Assembly (NCBI GenBank): GCA_037176705.1
Contig: CM073899.1
Coordinates: 7,812,001-7,876,000, forward strand
Length of the DNA: 64,000 bases
Direction of reading: 5' to 3'
Source: Molossus alvarezi
Taxonomy: Eukaryota; Chordata; Mammalia; Chiroptera; Molossidae
A model generated the notes under the pieces. That model did not search any database. It saw only the letters and a program-made list of their open reading frames with translations, and was not told where the DNA came from. Position 1 is the first letter of the stretch. Every line of letters begins with the position of its first letter. Both the position numbers and the translations under genes were made by a program. Below, piece by piece: positions 47,003 through 59,305 of the stretch.

Positions 47003-47815
47003 AATGGCAATTAATACATATCTATCAACAATTGAATCTACAAACAAAATGAGCAAGCAGAACAGAAACAGACTCCTAGATGCAGAGAACTTTTTGTTGC
47101 TTGCCTGATGGGAGGGAGGTTGGGAGGATGGGTAAAAAAGGTGAAGGAATTAAGAAGTACAAATTGGTTGTTAGAGTGATGATCCTCAAAGGGAAAGGGG
47201 GAGGGAGGGCAGGATGAGATCAACAAAGAACTTCTATGCATATACGCATAACCAATGGACACTGACAGTAGTGTGGGGAAGGCACAAGTAGGGGCAGGAT
47301 AGGTGAGGAGAGGGTCAGTGGGGAAAAAAAGGGGGGACATCTGTAATACATTCAACAATAAAGGTAAGTTAAAACAAAAAAAGAATGAAATTATAAGCCA
47401 ATATCCCTGATGAACATGGATGCTAAAATCCTCAACAAAATATTAGCAAACCAAATCCAGCAATACATTAGAAAGCTCATACAGAATGATAAAGTGGGAT
47501 TTATTCCAGGGATGCATGGTTGGTGCAATATCCACAAATCAATAAATATGATACACCACATAAACAAAATGAAGGATAAAAACCAAGTGATCATATCAAT
47601 AGATACAGAAAAAGTATGTAATAAAATCCAGCACTCACTTATAATAAAAACTCACAGTAAAATGAATAGAGAGAGCATACCTCAATGTTATAAAGGCCAT
47701 GTATGACAAATACTCTGCCAACATCATACTCAGTAGGCAAAAACCACCAGAATTTTCTTTAAGATCAAGAACAGAGCAGGGATGTCTGCTTTGACCACTC
47801 TAACTCAAGATAATG

Positions 47816-49734
47816 CTTGTATTAATCTACCAACCCCAACCCTCTTGTGCAAATTGCTGTGCAGATGCAGTCTCAGTGGCTTGGTGGGCTCAGTGGCACA
47901 ATTTTTAAAGCTTTAAGCTGGGCGTCTATAGGGGTAACCCTTTATCTATATGTGAGACACTAGGCAGAAGTTGCCCCCCAAGTTGGGCTTGTTTCCAGCA
48001 TGGTCTTGTGCCAGCCGAGATCTCCATTGGGTGTGACACTTGTGTGGCTAGTTCAGTTGTGGTCTGCTGTGGTCTGAAGCCCACCACTGGTGGTGTTGGT
48101 TCTGGGTCCACTTGGGTGGGGATCAGGTAAAGTCACTGTCAGATACAGTGTTTTACTGGTCTTGGGCTACCTGTCTAGAGCTACCATAATAATGGACCTC
48201 AATGTGCATATGATTGGCCAATCTGTTTTAAAGGATTGGCTTCCTTCCACTTACAACTGGGGCAGATCTGTAAAAGGACTGAGGCTCCCTGAAGTCTGCT
48301 TCCACCTATCAGCAACCCAGCCTCCGCCTGAGGTGCCTGGTCTTCCTCCAGCACCTTTTGAAGAAAGACTGTAGAATGAGCCCAGGCTGGCCGTGATCCA
48401 CAGCCCCTTCCACAGGTTGTGACCTCAGTATGATGGGCAAGTGGAATCAGGAGGACAGGGCTAATGAGTCCCTGACTTTGGGATCATGCAGTCAGGTACT
48501 CAATGAAGGAAAAGTGGGCCCCTGCTTGGAAGCCAAAACACTGTTTCTACCAGAGTCTCCAAACCTAGTTCCTCCTTTAGGGGCCTCCTATATGTGCAGG
48601 CTGGGTGCAACCAGCCATCCGCCCTGCAGGAGCGAGCTTAGCACCCCAGGTTCAGATCTATAGATCAAGAGTCTCACAGTGGGGATGATGCTGGCCCAGC
48701 CTGCAAGTAGGGGCTAAGCACTTTGTCATGGTCCTAGAAAATAGCCTCTGAGGGTCTCACACTGAATGTCCCAGCTCTGACCTGCTCTCCCTTCTCCCCA
48801 TAAAGCAAACCCAACAGGGAGGGGTGTCTGGGACTTGGCAGGGCTGATCTGAACAGTCTTCTGTGGAGGTGCTGCTGGAAAGGCGAGCACGTCTTCCCCT
48901 CCCCCGGCTGCAAGGGCTAAACTCACAATGTAGATTGGTTTTGCCACCCTGAAATGTAGCCACAAGCCTAGCACTTGCCAGTCTGGTTCCAGACAGACAC
49001 TTCCCCAGGGAACACAGTCTGAAAATCTCAGCTCTGTGTGGCTCTCTGTCCCCCTGTGCTGAACTAAGTGGGACAGATCTGAAGGTGCCAGGTCTGTGGG
49101 ACACGCTGATCTCTTTGTGTGGTGAAACTCAGCAAGATGGGGCCATGAGTCCCAGCTCGGTGCAGCTCCCCTGAACCTGGGGACTCAGCAGGACTGGGCA
49201 GGCTAAGTGATTCAACAGGTAGGGGGAGGGACGCAGTCTGTTTGTTCAAGGTAGGGGAGAAATGCCCCCTTCTTCAAGCCACACAGTTTAATCACTGTCT
49301 GAGTCTCCACCAAAAACTTCCCCAGAAAAAGAGGGCCCCATAAAGTTACTGCTAGATGTAGCCAGCAGAAGCCTCCCCAGGACTCCTAGGGCAGCGTGGC
49401 CAGCAGTGGAAGTCTCAACCACGCTCCTCTTCCTGCCTCTGTTGCTCTGGGTTGGGGAGCCTTGCGTGGAGCTGAGACCCACACTTAGGTGGGGAGGTTT
49501 TGCAGCCAAGTGTCCCTTTGGCTTCTTAGCTGCCACCCCACCTGAGTGCAGGGGCAATCCCTTTTCACAGCGCCCCTCTTCTTACCAGTCTGTACATCGC
49601 TGGTTTGTATTTCGGTTCAGCTAGGCTTCAGTTGGTTATTCAGGTTGATAGCAGTAAGTCCAGTTTGGGGCGGCAGCATGTGGGTGTCGCTTCTGCCTGT
49701 TCTGTCAACATCTTGGAATTCCCTGTAGAGCTCC
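47816..49734 (-). mobile_element. Probable L1 5'UTR, minus strand (GC-rich block)
   Basis: About 1.9 kb of GC-richer sequence without a convincing gene. Its right end resembles the reverse of an L1 5' end: 'ttcagctaggcttcagttgg', 'ttattcaggttgatagcagt', and 'gtcaacatcttggaattc'. The rest has many short frames on both strands but no domain. An unrecognised repeat is possible. Confidence 0.45.
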
Positions 49735-52030
49735 TTGAATGTTTATTTTCATGTTTTTAGACGCATTTGTGAAGTTTTCAGCCATATTTCTTCACATGAT
49801 CTCTCTGCTTCTTTCTTTCTTCTCCTGCTCAGACTTCCACAATGTGTATGTTGATGTGCTTGATGGTGTCTGTCCCAAAGGTCTCTTAGGCTCATTTTAC
49901 TTTTCTCTGATCTTCTTATTTTATTCCTCACACTTGATAATTTACATTGTTGTCTCTTTAAGTTTGCTGCTAAAATCTGTCATTGAATTTCTATACTGAA
50001 TGTTTTCTTTCAGTTATTTTATTTTCAGCTTGAGATTGGGTTCATTTTTAAAGTTCATTATCTTTTTATTTATATTTTCATTTTGTTCACAGATAATTAT
50101 CTTAACTATTCCCACATTTTCATTTAGTTTTTTCATCTTTAAGACAGTTGTATTACAGTTTTTATTTATTAGATCTGCTGTTTATTCTCATGAATGGATT
50201 ATGTTAGCTTATTATTTCCTTCTGCACAGGTCCTTTTTCTTTGTATGCCTTATGATTTATTGTCTTATTCTATTCATTTTAATTAATTATCATTGTTCTC
50301 TATTATTTATATTGCATAATGTGTATCATTCTACTTTTACATTAGCTGAGTTGTCTTTCTATTGTTGAATCCTATAATTTTTAAAAATTTCAGATACACT
50401 ATTGAACTACAGAATTTGTTATTTGTGTTTTTAATGATTTGTATATTGTTATTGATATTCTCTGATGAACCATGGCCAGCATACATTCCTTTATTTTCAT
50501 ATTTCCTTTATTTACATTTATAACGGCAGTGTTGAAGACTTTGGAAAGCCTGCCAGCCAGTGTGGCTCAGTGGTTGAACATCGACCCTGCACCAAGAGGT
50601 CTCTGGTTTGATTCTCGATCAGAGCACATGCCCAGGTTGTGGGCCCGATCCCCAGTTGGGGGCATGCAGGAGGCGGCCAATCAATGTTTTCTCTCATTGA
50701 TGTTTCTATCTCTCTCTCCCTCTCCCTTCTTCTCTCTCTCAAATCAATAAACAAATCAAAAAAAGAGTTTGGAAAGCCTGACATTTGGGCCCTTTCTCAG
50801 ATAGTTTTAGTCACCTGTTTTTTTGTTTGTTTTGTTTTATATTTTCTATAACACACTCTCCTGTTTTTTTTTGCGTGTCTTCTAATTTTTTTCTTCTCCT
50901 TGTTGATGACTGGATATTTTAAATACATTTGTTATGTAAATTACTGATCCGCATCTGGTTACCGATCCCCTCCTCCAGGTCCACAGTGAGCAGCTCTGAG
51001 GATGAACCGCAGTGAGGCCGCCTGGTGTATGGAGAGCCCTCTTGGGGTGAGAGTGCATTTGCAAAAACTTGTCTTTTCCCATAATTGCTCTAAGCTGCCT
51101 GCCAGTTTGTATCACACCAGCTGTACTTCTTACTAATTTTCATCTGATTGCTTTATTGTTCTCAATAATTTTCGGGAACATGCAGTAAATTATTTTACAA
51201 TCTGGTACAGTGAAATTTGGGCCTTTTTGCATGAGTATTCTTTGAAGGCTTGTTGGAAGTTTGTTCTCTAAGAGTGATCCTTGTTGTTATCCATTTTTCT
51301 AGGTTTTTTTTTTTTTTTTTCTGCTAGTATTCTATGTGGTTTATGATATAGATTGATCTTATGTAGTTTCTGGACTCTTAATTCTTGATTCTTTAACACC
51401 ACAATGTCCATTTTTGCAATAGTGCATTTATATTTCAGCATTCCTCATTGTGTTGAAATAAGGTCTGTGTACTTAAAAAGAGCTGTGGGTTGTGGGGCCC
51501 TTTGTGCAAGACTCTGCATAACTGCTCCAGAGCTGGGCAGAGGCAGTGGGCTACTCTTCTCAGTGACATTGTTGCTTTATAAGTCTACTTTGCTTAGAGT
51601 AAAACCCTGCTGTCTGAGCAGGTCATTGTGCTTGGGACAATGTCTCCTCTATTTTGCTTCTCCTGAAATGGGATCTCTGCCTTACAAGTGAGCTGGAACA
51701 AAGACAAAAGTGACTGTATTATTTTTGGTCTGTTGTGCTTGGGATTGACCTTGTCCATACGAGTAGAGGTTTGGTGGAAGAAGACAACCCCACTATCTCA
51801 GCTTCTCTTGATTGAAATACAGTCCTCCTACATAAGCTGGGGGGGTGAGACATTTAGCAGCCTGCTCCTCCTCCAGTTACTATAGCCCTTCACGGGAAAC
51901 TAATGGGCTTGGGAGTCCTATGCTCATGACTTCACACATCCGAAGTGGAGTTTTTATCATGTTGGGCTAGCAGTGGAGGAGGATGGAGCAAACTATGGCT
52001 CAAGTGGCACCAACTCATAGTTTTTAGGAA
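49735..52030 (-). mobile_element. Probable old L1 5' region, minus strand
   Basis: Diverged. Phrases such as 'tgcttgatggtgtctgtccc' and 'aaggtctcttaggctcattt' (49858-49900), 'ttgatgactggatattttaa' (50904) and 'cttgggattgaccttgtcca' (51739) match my recollection of reverse-strand 5' regions of old L1M elements. A Ves SINE interrupts it at 50553-50767. No open frame of interest. Confidence 0.45.
50553..50767 (+). mobile_element. Ves: Ves SINE, plus strand
   Basis: Head 'ccagccagtgtggctcagtg', centre 'ggaggcggccaatcaatgtt', CT-rich part 50709-50740 and tail 'aaatcaataaacaaatcaaa'. Perfect 13-bp target duplication tttggaaagcctg at 50540-50552 and 50768-50780. Confidence 0.93.
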
Positions 52031-52846
52031 AAAGTACATTTTCTTGAATAAATGTTTATTTGCTGCATCCTCTCAGGACAATTTCTCGAGACTTTACATG
52101 CTTAGTTTATACCTATATCTATAGTTATATCTATCACTATCATATATGTATTTCTCTACCACCTATCTATCTATAAATTATTTTTTAATAGTTTAAGGTT
52201 ATTCTTCTGGGGAAAGCAAGTAATGATCTCCACTCCAGAACTTCTCTCATATATTCCTAATTTGGTTTTAAAAGAATATAAGGTAATTGATTTTTATCTT
52301 TTTCTGCTTTTTGTATGAATGGATATTTATCTGTAAATCACTTTTAAGTATAGCTCACATGTAAATTTTGTCATGTATAATATCATTGTCATATAGTTCA
52401 CAATTTTCAAAAATCTTTACAATTTCTTCTTTGACATATGTATAGTTTAGAATTAGAGATTTTAAATTTCTGAACAGTTAGGTATTTATTAATAACATTT
52501 AAAACAGATTTCAAAATTAATTTTTATATGAATGAATAATTTATGACTTTTTGCTTTGAACTTTTTATTAATCTTGCTTTGTGATACAGCACATGGGTAG
52601 TAATTATCATTTCTAGAAATAAAGTGTATTGTGTTTTGCTGGGTGTGGTGATCTGCATTTTCAGCTAGGTACTTATTAACTTGAAATTGTGAGTGTGTGT
52701 GTGTGTGTGTGTGGTGTGCACTTCTGTTTTGAGTATGCTGGGTTAAAACTGTGGATTTGTGTAATTTTCCCATTATTTCTGTAAGTTTTCATTTCTTAAT
52801 TTCTGAAGCAATGCCATCAGGTGAATTCACATATAAAATTGTTATA
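52031..52846. other. AT-rich unique DNA with a short (TG)n
   Basis: Nothing recognised except (TG)n at about 52690-52713. Confidence 0.45.
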
Positions 52847-53286
52847 CAGTTGACCCTTGAACAACATGGATTTGAACCACGTAGTCCCTCTTATATAATT
52901 TTTCAATAAGTATATTGGACACTTTTTTGAGATTTCCTTACTACTGTAAAACAGTTGTATGGATTTCACTAGGCTACCATAAAGCAATCTCATTGATGCT
53001 TCTTTCAAAGCATGAAGTGTTATACCTATAAATAAATAAGAATTTATATTATTCATATTAACTTTTCATTTTTAATGTTTAGTGTTAGTTATATATGTGT
53101 AACATATACAATGTTTTGTATTATATTAAGATAATTTTGATGTAGATACTGACAGAGATGATTCGTCTTGTAAACAGATGGTGTAAACGTATGTATTGAT
53201 AAATACAGTGCAGTACTGTACATGTATTTTATCTTTCCTGTGAAGTTGTTAAGAACAATTTCTTTCATCTAGCTTACTTTATTGTG
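52847..53286 (+). mobile_element. Tigger-like DNA transposon, left part
   Basis: It begins after TA (52845-52846) with the terminus 'cagttgacccttgaacaaca' of Tigger2/MER2-type pogo elements. The inside has 'cagtactgtacatgtatttt' and 'atctagcttactttattgtg' near 53212-53286. The right end is missing, and a SINE follows. Non-coding. Confidence 0.8.
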
Positions 53287-53294
53287 AGACTAGA

Positions 53295-53450
53295 GTACTA
53301 GGTGGTAGGTTCCATCCTTGGTCAGGGTGCATACAGGAGGTAGCTGATCGATGTTTCTCTCTCTCTCTCTCTTTTCTCCTCCCTCCCTCCCTCTCTTCCT
53401 CTCACTCTAAAATCAATCAAAACATATCCTTATGCAAGGATTAACAATAT
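53295..53450 (+). mobile_element. Ves: Ves SINE, head lost
   Basis: It starts within the B-box region ('taggttccatccttggtcag'), has 'ggaggtagctgatcgatgtt', a CT-rich part (53358-53404) and the tail 'catatccttatgcaaggatt'. The first 40 or so bases of the head are missing. Confidence 0.8.
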
Positions 53451-53455
53451 ATTAA

Positions 53456-54240
53456 AATTATGATACCTACAATGCCATATATATTTTTTCTCATGCCTTG
53501 TTTTCAGGGGCAGTCTCAGGAGTAATGATGGTCTTCTTTGTGATTTGATTCATTAGATGTAGAATAAACCTAAGTGTCTAAATTTAATTCCAGTACTGGC
53601 TACCTAAAACACACATGGTTGACTACATACATTTTAAAATCTTAAATGACAATATCCTTTTTTTTTTCTTACCACAAATAACTACATTTCCAAAAGTTGT
53701 ATTTTCTTTTTATTAAAATGTCTGTTCCCTCAAAATTCACCCCATTCTCTACTCGTCTAATCTCAAGCTTTCTTTTCCTTCATAATTGATCATTAGGAGA
53801 GGGTTCGTTTCCCAAACTCCCACAATCCAGCACAACTCAACATACTCACGATTCAGACTTTAACTGAAGCACAAACTCTTTGATGAAACCTTGTCTGACT
53901 TAATTCATCCATTTTAAGTGTTGGTCCTGTTTGCAGCCATAGTATCCCATGGTTACTTCTAACACACCAATGATAATTTTGCTATTTTAGGACAGTTCCA
54001 TACATTGTACATTTATCTGGGCTGTTAATAGTGCTTAAATGTTGATTCTAACTAGGCAGTTATCTATTTAAAGTTCTTTATATGTATATACCACTTTGAT
54101 CAACTGTATTCTGCATAAATGTGTCTCCATTATTCTTTTCATGTTTTCTTTTACATCGTTGCCTCTTAGTTCAATTGAATATTCAAAATATTATTTTAAA
54201 TCTTTAAAATAGTTATCACTCGGCATTTTAATGATTACTT
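53456..54240. other. AT-rich unique DNA
   Basis: No gene or repeat recognised. Confidence 0.45.
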
Positions 54241-54620
54241 GACCATATATATTGTAGGTTGGTTTCTCCAGAAGCAGACCTCAAGTTGGGGTTGAGGGTG
54301 CATGATGTCTACTGGGTACCAAAGTCTGAGCAAATCAGGGAGAGGAGAAAGAACCGCAAGAACCGCCCATCTGCAGTGCAGTACCAGTGGCAGCCTCTGC
54401 CAACCTGGCAGGCCATCCCAGAGTCGTCTGACCATCAGCATAACTTGACGGTGTTGAAGTTGCGGGTGTTTATGCCCTGCCTTGCTCCGTCCCTGGATGG
54501 GGAACATCTCTCTGTAGCTGAGGTAGACCTTGGACTGGCTGGAAGCTGACGGCTATCTTCTGAAAGCACTGTCCCAGCCGAGTAGCACATCCTCCATCTA
54601 GAGGACGTTGAGCACTATAT
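54241..54620. other. GC-richer segment, unassigned
   Basis: Begins 'taggttggtttctccagaag', which recalls the start of old mammalian interspersed repeats, but I cannot name the family. A 96-codon frame (plus) and a 90-codon frame (minus) overlap here with no domain. Confidence 0.35.
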
Positions 54621-56068
54621 CTAACTCCAAGTCTGTAACATGTATGTATTGATTAGATGGAACATTATTTTTTGGCATAAAAGATTTCAAACTATCCCAC
54701 AGGATGAGTAGGTAGAGAGCAAGTGATAAAAATAATTGTATAGATGTTGTCAGAGAAGTGACCTAGGCTATTTTCTCTTCTTATAGTTTAGGTATGTTAG
54801 AAACAAATAAAATAAATAAACAGGGAATGACAGTGTTAACTAATAAGTGAATTATAATAAATAAAATAGTGGGGTTTGTATCAAAGTGCTGTTCCCTGTT
54901 ACCATTCTGCAGGCTTCTCTCATATTCCTGAATGAATCTTTTATATATAGGTGCATGGGTCCCACTTTTTGTCACCCGGGGCACCACATACAGGCAGTGG
55001 CTACCAAGCTGTGGTGCTCAGAATAGCCTCAGGAGCTTGGAAAACGTAAGTGCCAGGCCACATTGTACTCCACAAGCCTGTTGCTCTTTCTTACTAGCTC
55101 TCCAGGGGCTGCTCCCACACATCCGTGCTTAAGATCCTTTTGAAAGGACAGGCAGTGAGTTAGGGAGCTCTATACAATTTTCTAAATGTGTCTCTTTCAT
55201 TCTTTTTTTTATGAATTATGTTTATACACCTACTTATGATTTTCTCTTTCATACAGCTTTCTGTTTCCTGGCACACTGAAAAGATTTATACTCACTGATG
55301 TTTTCAGGTGTTTGGCGTCTCATATTCTAACATACATATGCTTGGCAGAAATCAGGCGCTGCACAGACAGACCCTACCAGGGCACACGCTCTGTCTCCCT
55401 TTGGAAATTTTAAACTCTGAGCACTCCCCCTTGGCAGGGTAACTGTTTACAAAGACTCCCTGGTGGGTAAGAAAGAGACAAATTCAAATGGATAAACAGA
55501 ACATGTTTGGTCTGCTGGAAGTATAGGATTGCTCCTTTTAAAATAAAAAGTAGTACTCATATTAATAACATGAAAAGACATATTTAATGTTGATTAAATG
55601 TAGTATGTTGTCTCTTGCAGCTATGTAATTAGCTTAATAAATCCAGAACATCTAAGTAGGGTCTGACATTACCAAATACTCAGTGTGTTCCTTTCTGCAA
55701 CTGATAGTCAGAGGAAACAGGGAACACCTGGAAGGGTCTCACGTCATTGTTTCTGTTCTTCCTGAATTCAAGCTACTGGAAGGAATGTATACTCAGAAGA
55801 GGTAATAAATGTTTGTTTTACAGCAAAAAAGCTCATATGGTAGACTCAATAGAGATTTATGAATTAAAAGTATGAGTTCTTACATTCATGGAGCTAAAAT
55901 ATTTTGATCAATAGAACATATAAAGAAGAAAATGTGACACCAAAAATAATTCTGTATTTCATAGGAACAAATTATAAAATTAGAAACTAGACCTTTTTAA
56001 AATCCTGAATGCACGACTAATATGCAGGCTGAAAACATTAAAATATCCACACATTTTGAAATATATTT
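54621..56068. other. Unique DNA
   Basis: No gene or repeat recognised. Confidence 0.45.
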
Positions 56069-56084
56069 TCTTTTCTTTCTTTCT

Positions 56085-56181
56085 TTTCTTTTTTTGGTAC
56101 ATGTCCCTAGCAGGAACTGAACCTGGAACACTCTGGTCTGCAGGTCGATGCTCCACCCACTGAGCCAAACTGGCCAGGGCA
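56085..56181 (-). mobile_element. Short tRNA-only SINE, second copy
   Basis: On the minus strand: 'gccctggccagtttggctca', a B-box-like 'aggttcagttcc' and the end 'agggacatgtaccaaaaaaa', after which only A-rich tail remains. The end point matches that of the copy at 4527-4641. A short duplication 'aaatatatttt' flanks it (about 56070 and 56181). Confidence 0.8.
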
Positions 56182-57032
56182 AATATATTTTAAACATATT
56201 TTAAAATTTGAATTAAAAAATGGCAGGAGAGTGAATTGAAGCTACACAGACCATCTTCCGAGGCCAAACTGGAATTACAACTAAAATAAAGACAAATCAT
56301 CAGGAAAAAGCAACAGAAAAGCAGTTTGGAGGACCACATAACCAGGGACACTGACTTAGTCCTGGTAGGATTGCAAAGGCACAAGAGGGGGGGCTGGGAG
56401 CCTGCAGTCAGCAGCAGCCTTAGCTGTGAGCAGCACCCTCGGGTTAAACTCCCAAGAAGCTCCACAGCCCAGAGCCGGGACAGAGACTAAAATAGCCACA
56501 GCCACTCACATTGGGCTATGGCAGGGAGAGGGCAGACTGGACTGGAACTGTGTGGGGACACTTGGGATTTGGAGGGTGCTAAGAGCTTTTGTGAATTGCG
56601 GCCACTCAGGATGGTGGTCATCTTACTCCTTCCCAAGGCTCTGGGGAGAGGCAGTGGCAGTGGCCCCCTTCCTCGGAAATTCAACCCCACCAAGGTGGGC
56701 CATTGAAATGCAAATTGAGGCCCATTAACAATCAGTATCTGCCCCACTCTCTGAAAATCCCCTTACTCTGAGCATCTAAGGGAGTTTTTCATTCGACTGA
56801 GTAGCCAAGGCTCTTCATGTAACCTCTACTGCTAGTCTCCAGGCAATAAACTAGAGGATAACTGTACCATCCCTGGGCTAGCAACTCTAACCAGGAAAGT
56901 AAGACTTGACAGTGGTGTTTAACATGGGTCCTCCCTGGCTCATCCAATCCCAGGACAGGGAGCCACAAACAACAGAACATCAACACCCACAGGGAAAATT
57001 TGGCAGGCTCCAAGGCCCACTGTGATAGCCAA

Positions 57033-57915
57033 ATGAAACACAGAACCAAAAGCCAAATGAAAGAACAAGATACCTCTACTGAAGATGAGATAAATGTGGA
57101 GCAGTTAGTCAAGTTAACAGAGCTAGAATTCAGAGTCATGATCTTGAGGAAACTCACAGCACGAGTAAGGACATAGAGATGTTGAAAATCAACCAACTGC
57201 AAATTAAAAACCATCAAGAAGAAATCAAGAATGACATATCAGAAATAAAGAACACATTGGAAGGTCTAAACAGCAGAGTAGAGGAAGCTGAGGACCAAAT
57301 CAGTAAATTAGAAAACAGGGTAGACAAAACCAACCTATCAGAAAACCAAAAGGAAAAAAAAAAAACAATTAAAAAACAGGAAGACAGCTTAAGAGGACTG
57401 TGAGACAACTGGAAATGTAATAATATTCGCATCATAGGAGTCCCTGAAGAAAAAGAAAATGAGCAAGGGTTAGAGTATATATTTTAAGAAATAGTGACAG
57501 AAAACTTTCCTAATTTGGTGAAGGAAGAAAGCATTCAAGTACAAGAAGCACAGAGAGCCCAAGTAATAAGAACCCAAACAGACCCACACCAAGACACATA
57601 GTAATCAAAATGCCAAAATGTAAAGACAAAGAGAGAATCCTAAAAGCAACAAGAGATAAGCAACAGGTTACCTACAAAGGAAACCCCATAAGGCTCTCAG
57701 CTGACTTCTCAACAGAAATACTACAGGCCAGAAGTGAATGGCATGAGGTAATCAAGGTCGTGAAAAACAAGGATTTGAATTCAAGACTACTCTACCCAGC
57801 AAGGCTGTCATTCAAAATTGAAGGTCAAATAAAGAACTTCCCAGCCAAAAAAAATGCTAAGGGAATACATTAACACCAAACCAGCACTGCAAGATATGCT
57901 AAAAGGACTGCTGTA
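57033..57915 (+). pseudogene. L1 ORF1 with intact start, frameshifted
   Basis: It starts MKHRTKSQMKEQDTSTEDE, the start codon that is lost in the 33331 copy. A one-base deletion near 57150 leads to a stop at about 57173. The coiled coil (57179-57403, MLKINQLQIKNHQEE...) and the C-terminal domain (57610-57873: KDKERILKATRDKQQVTYKG, SADFSTEILQARSEW) are each open but in different frames. It ends at the TAA at 57913. Confidence 0.88.
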
Positions 57916-57962
57916 ATTAGTAGACAAAATAGGAAGAAAAAAAAGAACCACATTAAACAAAA

Positions 57963-59305
57963 ATGGCAATAAATAAGCACATATCAATTATTACTTTAAA
58001 TGTGAATGGTTTGAATGCTCCCATAAAAAGACACATATTAACTGACCGGATAAGAAAGCACGACTCACATATATGTTGTTTACAAGAGACCCACCTCACA
58101 AAAAAAAGACTCACATAGGTTGACAATAAAGGAATGGGAAAAAAATCTTTCAAGCAAACGGAAAGGACAAAACAGCTCTGGTGGCAATACTCATATTTGA
58201 TAAAGTAGATTTCAAAATGAAGACCATGACTAGAGACAAAGAAGGCCACCACATAACATTGAAAGGATCTATCCAACAGGAAGATGTAACCTTGGTAAAC
58301 ATATATGCATCCAATAAAAGAGCACCAACATATATTAATAATCTTCTGGAGGACTTCAAAGGAGAAATCAACTGCAATACAATCATGTCAGGGGACTTCA
58401 GCATCCTGCTGACATCACTGGATAGATCATTTAGAAAAAAAATTAACAAGGAAACACAGACTCTAAATGAATCACTAGATCAAATGGATTTAATAGATAT
58501 CTACAGAGAATTACACCCCAAAACGGCAGAATTCACATTCTTCTCAAGTACACATGGGACATTGTCAAAGGTAGACCACATGTTGGGCACAAACTAAGTC
58601 TCTACAAGTTCAAGATTGAAATCATATCATGCATCCTTTCAGATCACAATGGCATGAAACTAGAATTCATGCAAAGACATTTGAAAACATGGAGGCTACA
58701 TAGCATGTTATTGAACAAGGAATGGGTCACCAAGGAGATCAAGAAAGAAATTAAAAACTTCCTGGAAACCAATGAAAATGAACACACAACAACACAAAAT
58801 CTATGGGATGCAGTGAAAGCAGTTCTGAGAGGGAAGTTCATAGCACTACAGGCCTACATCAAGAAGCAAGAAAATTTTCTAATAGACTATCTAACCTCAC
58901 AACTTAACGAACTAGAAAGCAAACAAAAAGAAAACCCCAGAGCAAGTAGGTGAGGATAAAAAAAATAAATAAAAAAAAATTGAACTGCCATTTGACCCAG
59001 TTATCCCACTTCTAGAAATATACCCTAAGAAGCCTGAAACACCAATCACAAAGACTATATGTACCCCCATGTTCGTAGCAGCACTATAATAGCTAAGATC
59101 TGGAAATAGCCCATGTCCATCAGTAGACAAATGAATAAAAACACTGTAGTATATATACAGAATGGAGTACTATGCAACTATAAGAAGGAAAGATCTCTTA
59201 TCCTTTGAGACGACACAGAGGGACCTGGAAAGTATTATCTTAAGCAAAACAAGCCAAACAGAGAAAGACAAGTATCATATGATCTCACTTACTTGTGGAA
59301 TATAA
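57963..59305 (+). pseudogene. L1 ORF2: endonuclease fused to C-terminal tail
   Basis: Endonuclease from the ATG at 57963 (MAINKHISIITLNVNGLN). The main open part is 58181-58597, with VNIYASN, SGDFSILLT (usual GDFNT, so Asn is replaced by Ser) and SKVDHMLG. Coding similarity stops at about 58949 and resumes near 58980 with '[11 protein letters not shown]'-like sequence through the terminal 'CGI'. The junction carries an A-rich segment resembling a SINE tail. It cannot reverse-transcribe. Confidence 0.88.

Larger units (their letters stand above)
44850..47379 (+). mobile_element. Half-L1 (HAL1-like): 5'UTR, ORF1, 3'UTR, no ORF2
   Basis: A 2.5-kb element with a GC-rich 5'UTR (44850-46213), ORF1 (46214-47002), a 17-codon-sized remnant of the ORF2 start (ATGGCAATTAATACATATC at about 47003), then directly a G-rich 3'UTR (47040-47370) and a tail. 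A target duplication with one mismatch in 15 bp (aaagaaagaaattat, 44833-44847; aaagaatgaaattat, 47380-47394) lies in the older L1 reverse transcriptase, so the element inserted as a unit in the ORF2-less form. Elements of this kind (HAL1) are known from several mammals. They would need ORF2p from a full L1. Confidence 0.85.
42202..47815 (+). pseudogene. Older L1 ORF2, interrupted four times
   Basis: It starts at the ATG at 42202 (MAINMYLSVTALNVNGL), is split by a Ves SINE, a second Ves SINE and a foldback DNA transposon, and continues as endonuclease from 43405 ('cagattgaaaataaaggaca', GVAT.I..DKIDFK) and early reverse transcriptase to 44848. The half-L1 interrupts it, and it resumes at 47395 with '[17 protein letters not shown]' and '[14 protein letters not shown]', ending near 47815 before the FADD motif. 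Numerous stops. It is the oldest layer of this nest. Confidence 0.85.

Noticed and set aside
47816..49734. Retroviral LTR or provirus
   Set aside because: I see no primer-binding site, polypurine tract, paired LTRs or gag/pol-like sequence. An L1 5' region is more likely.
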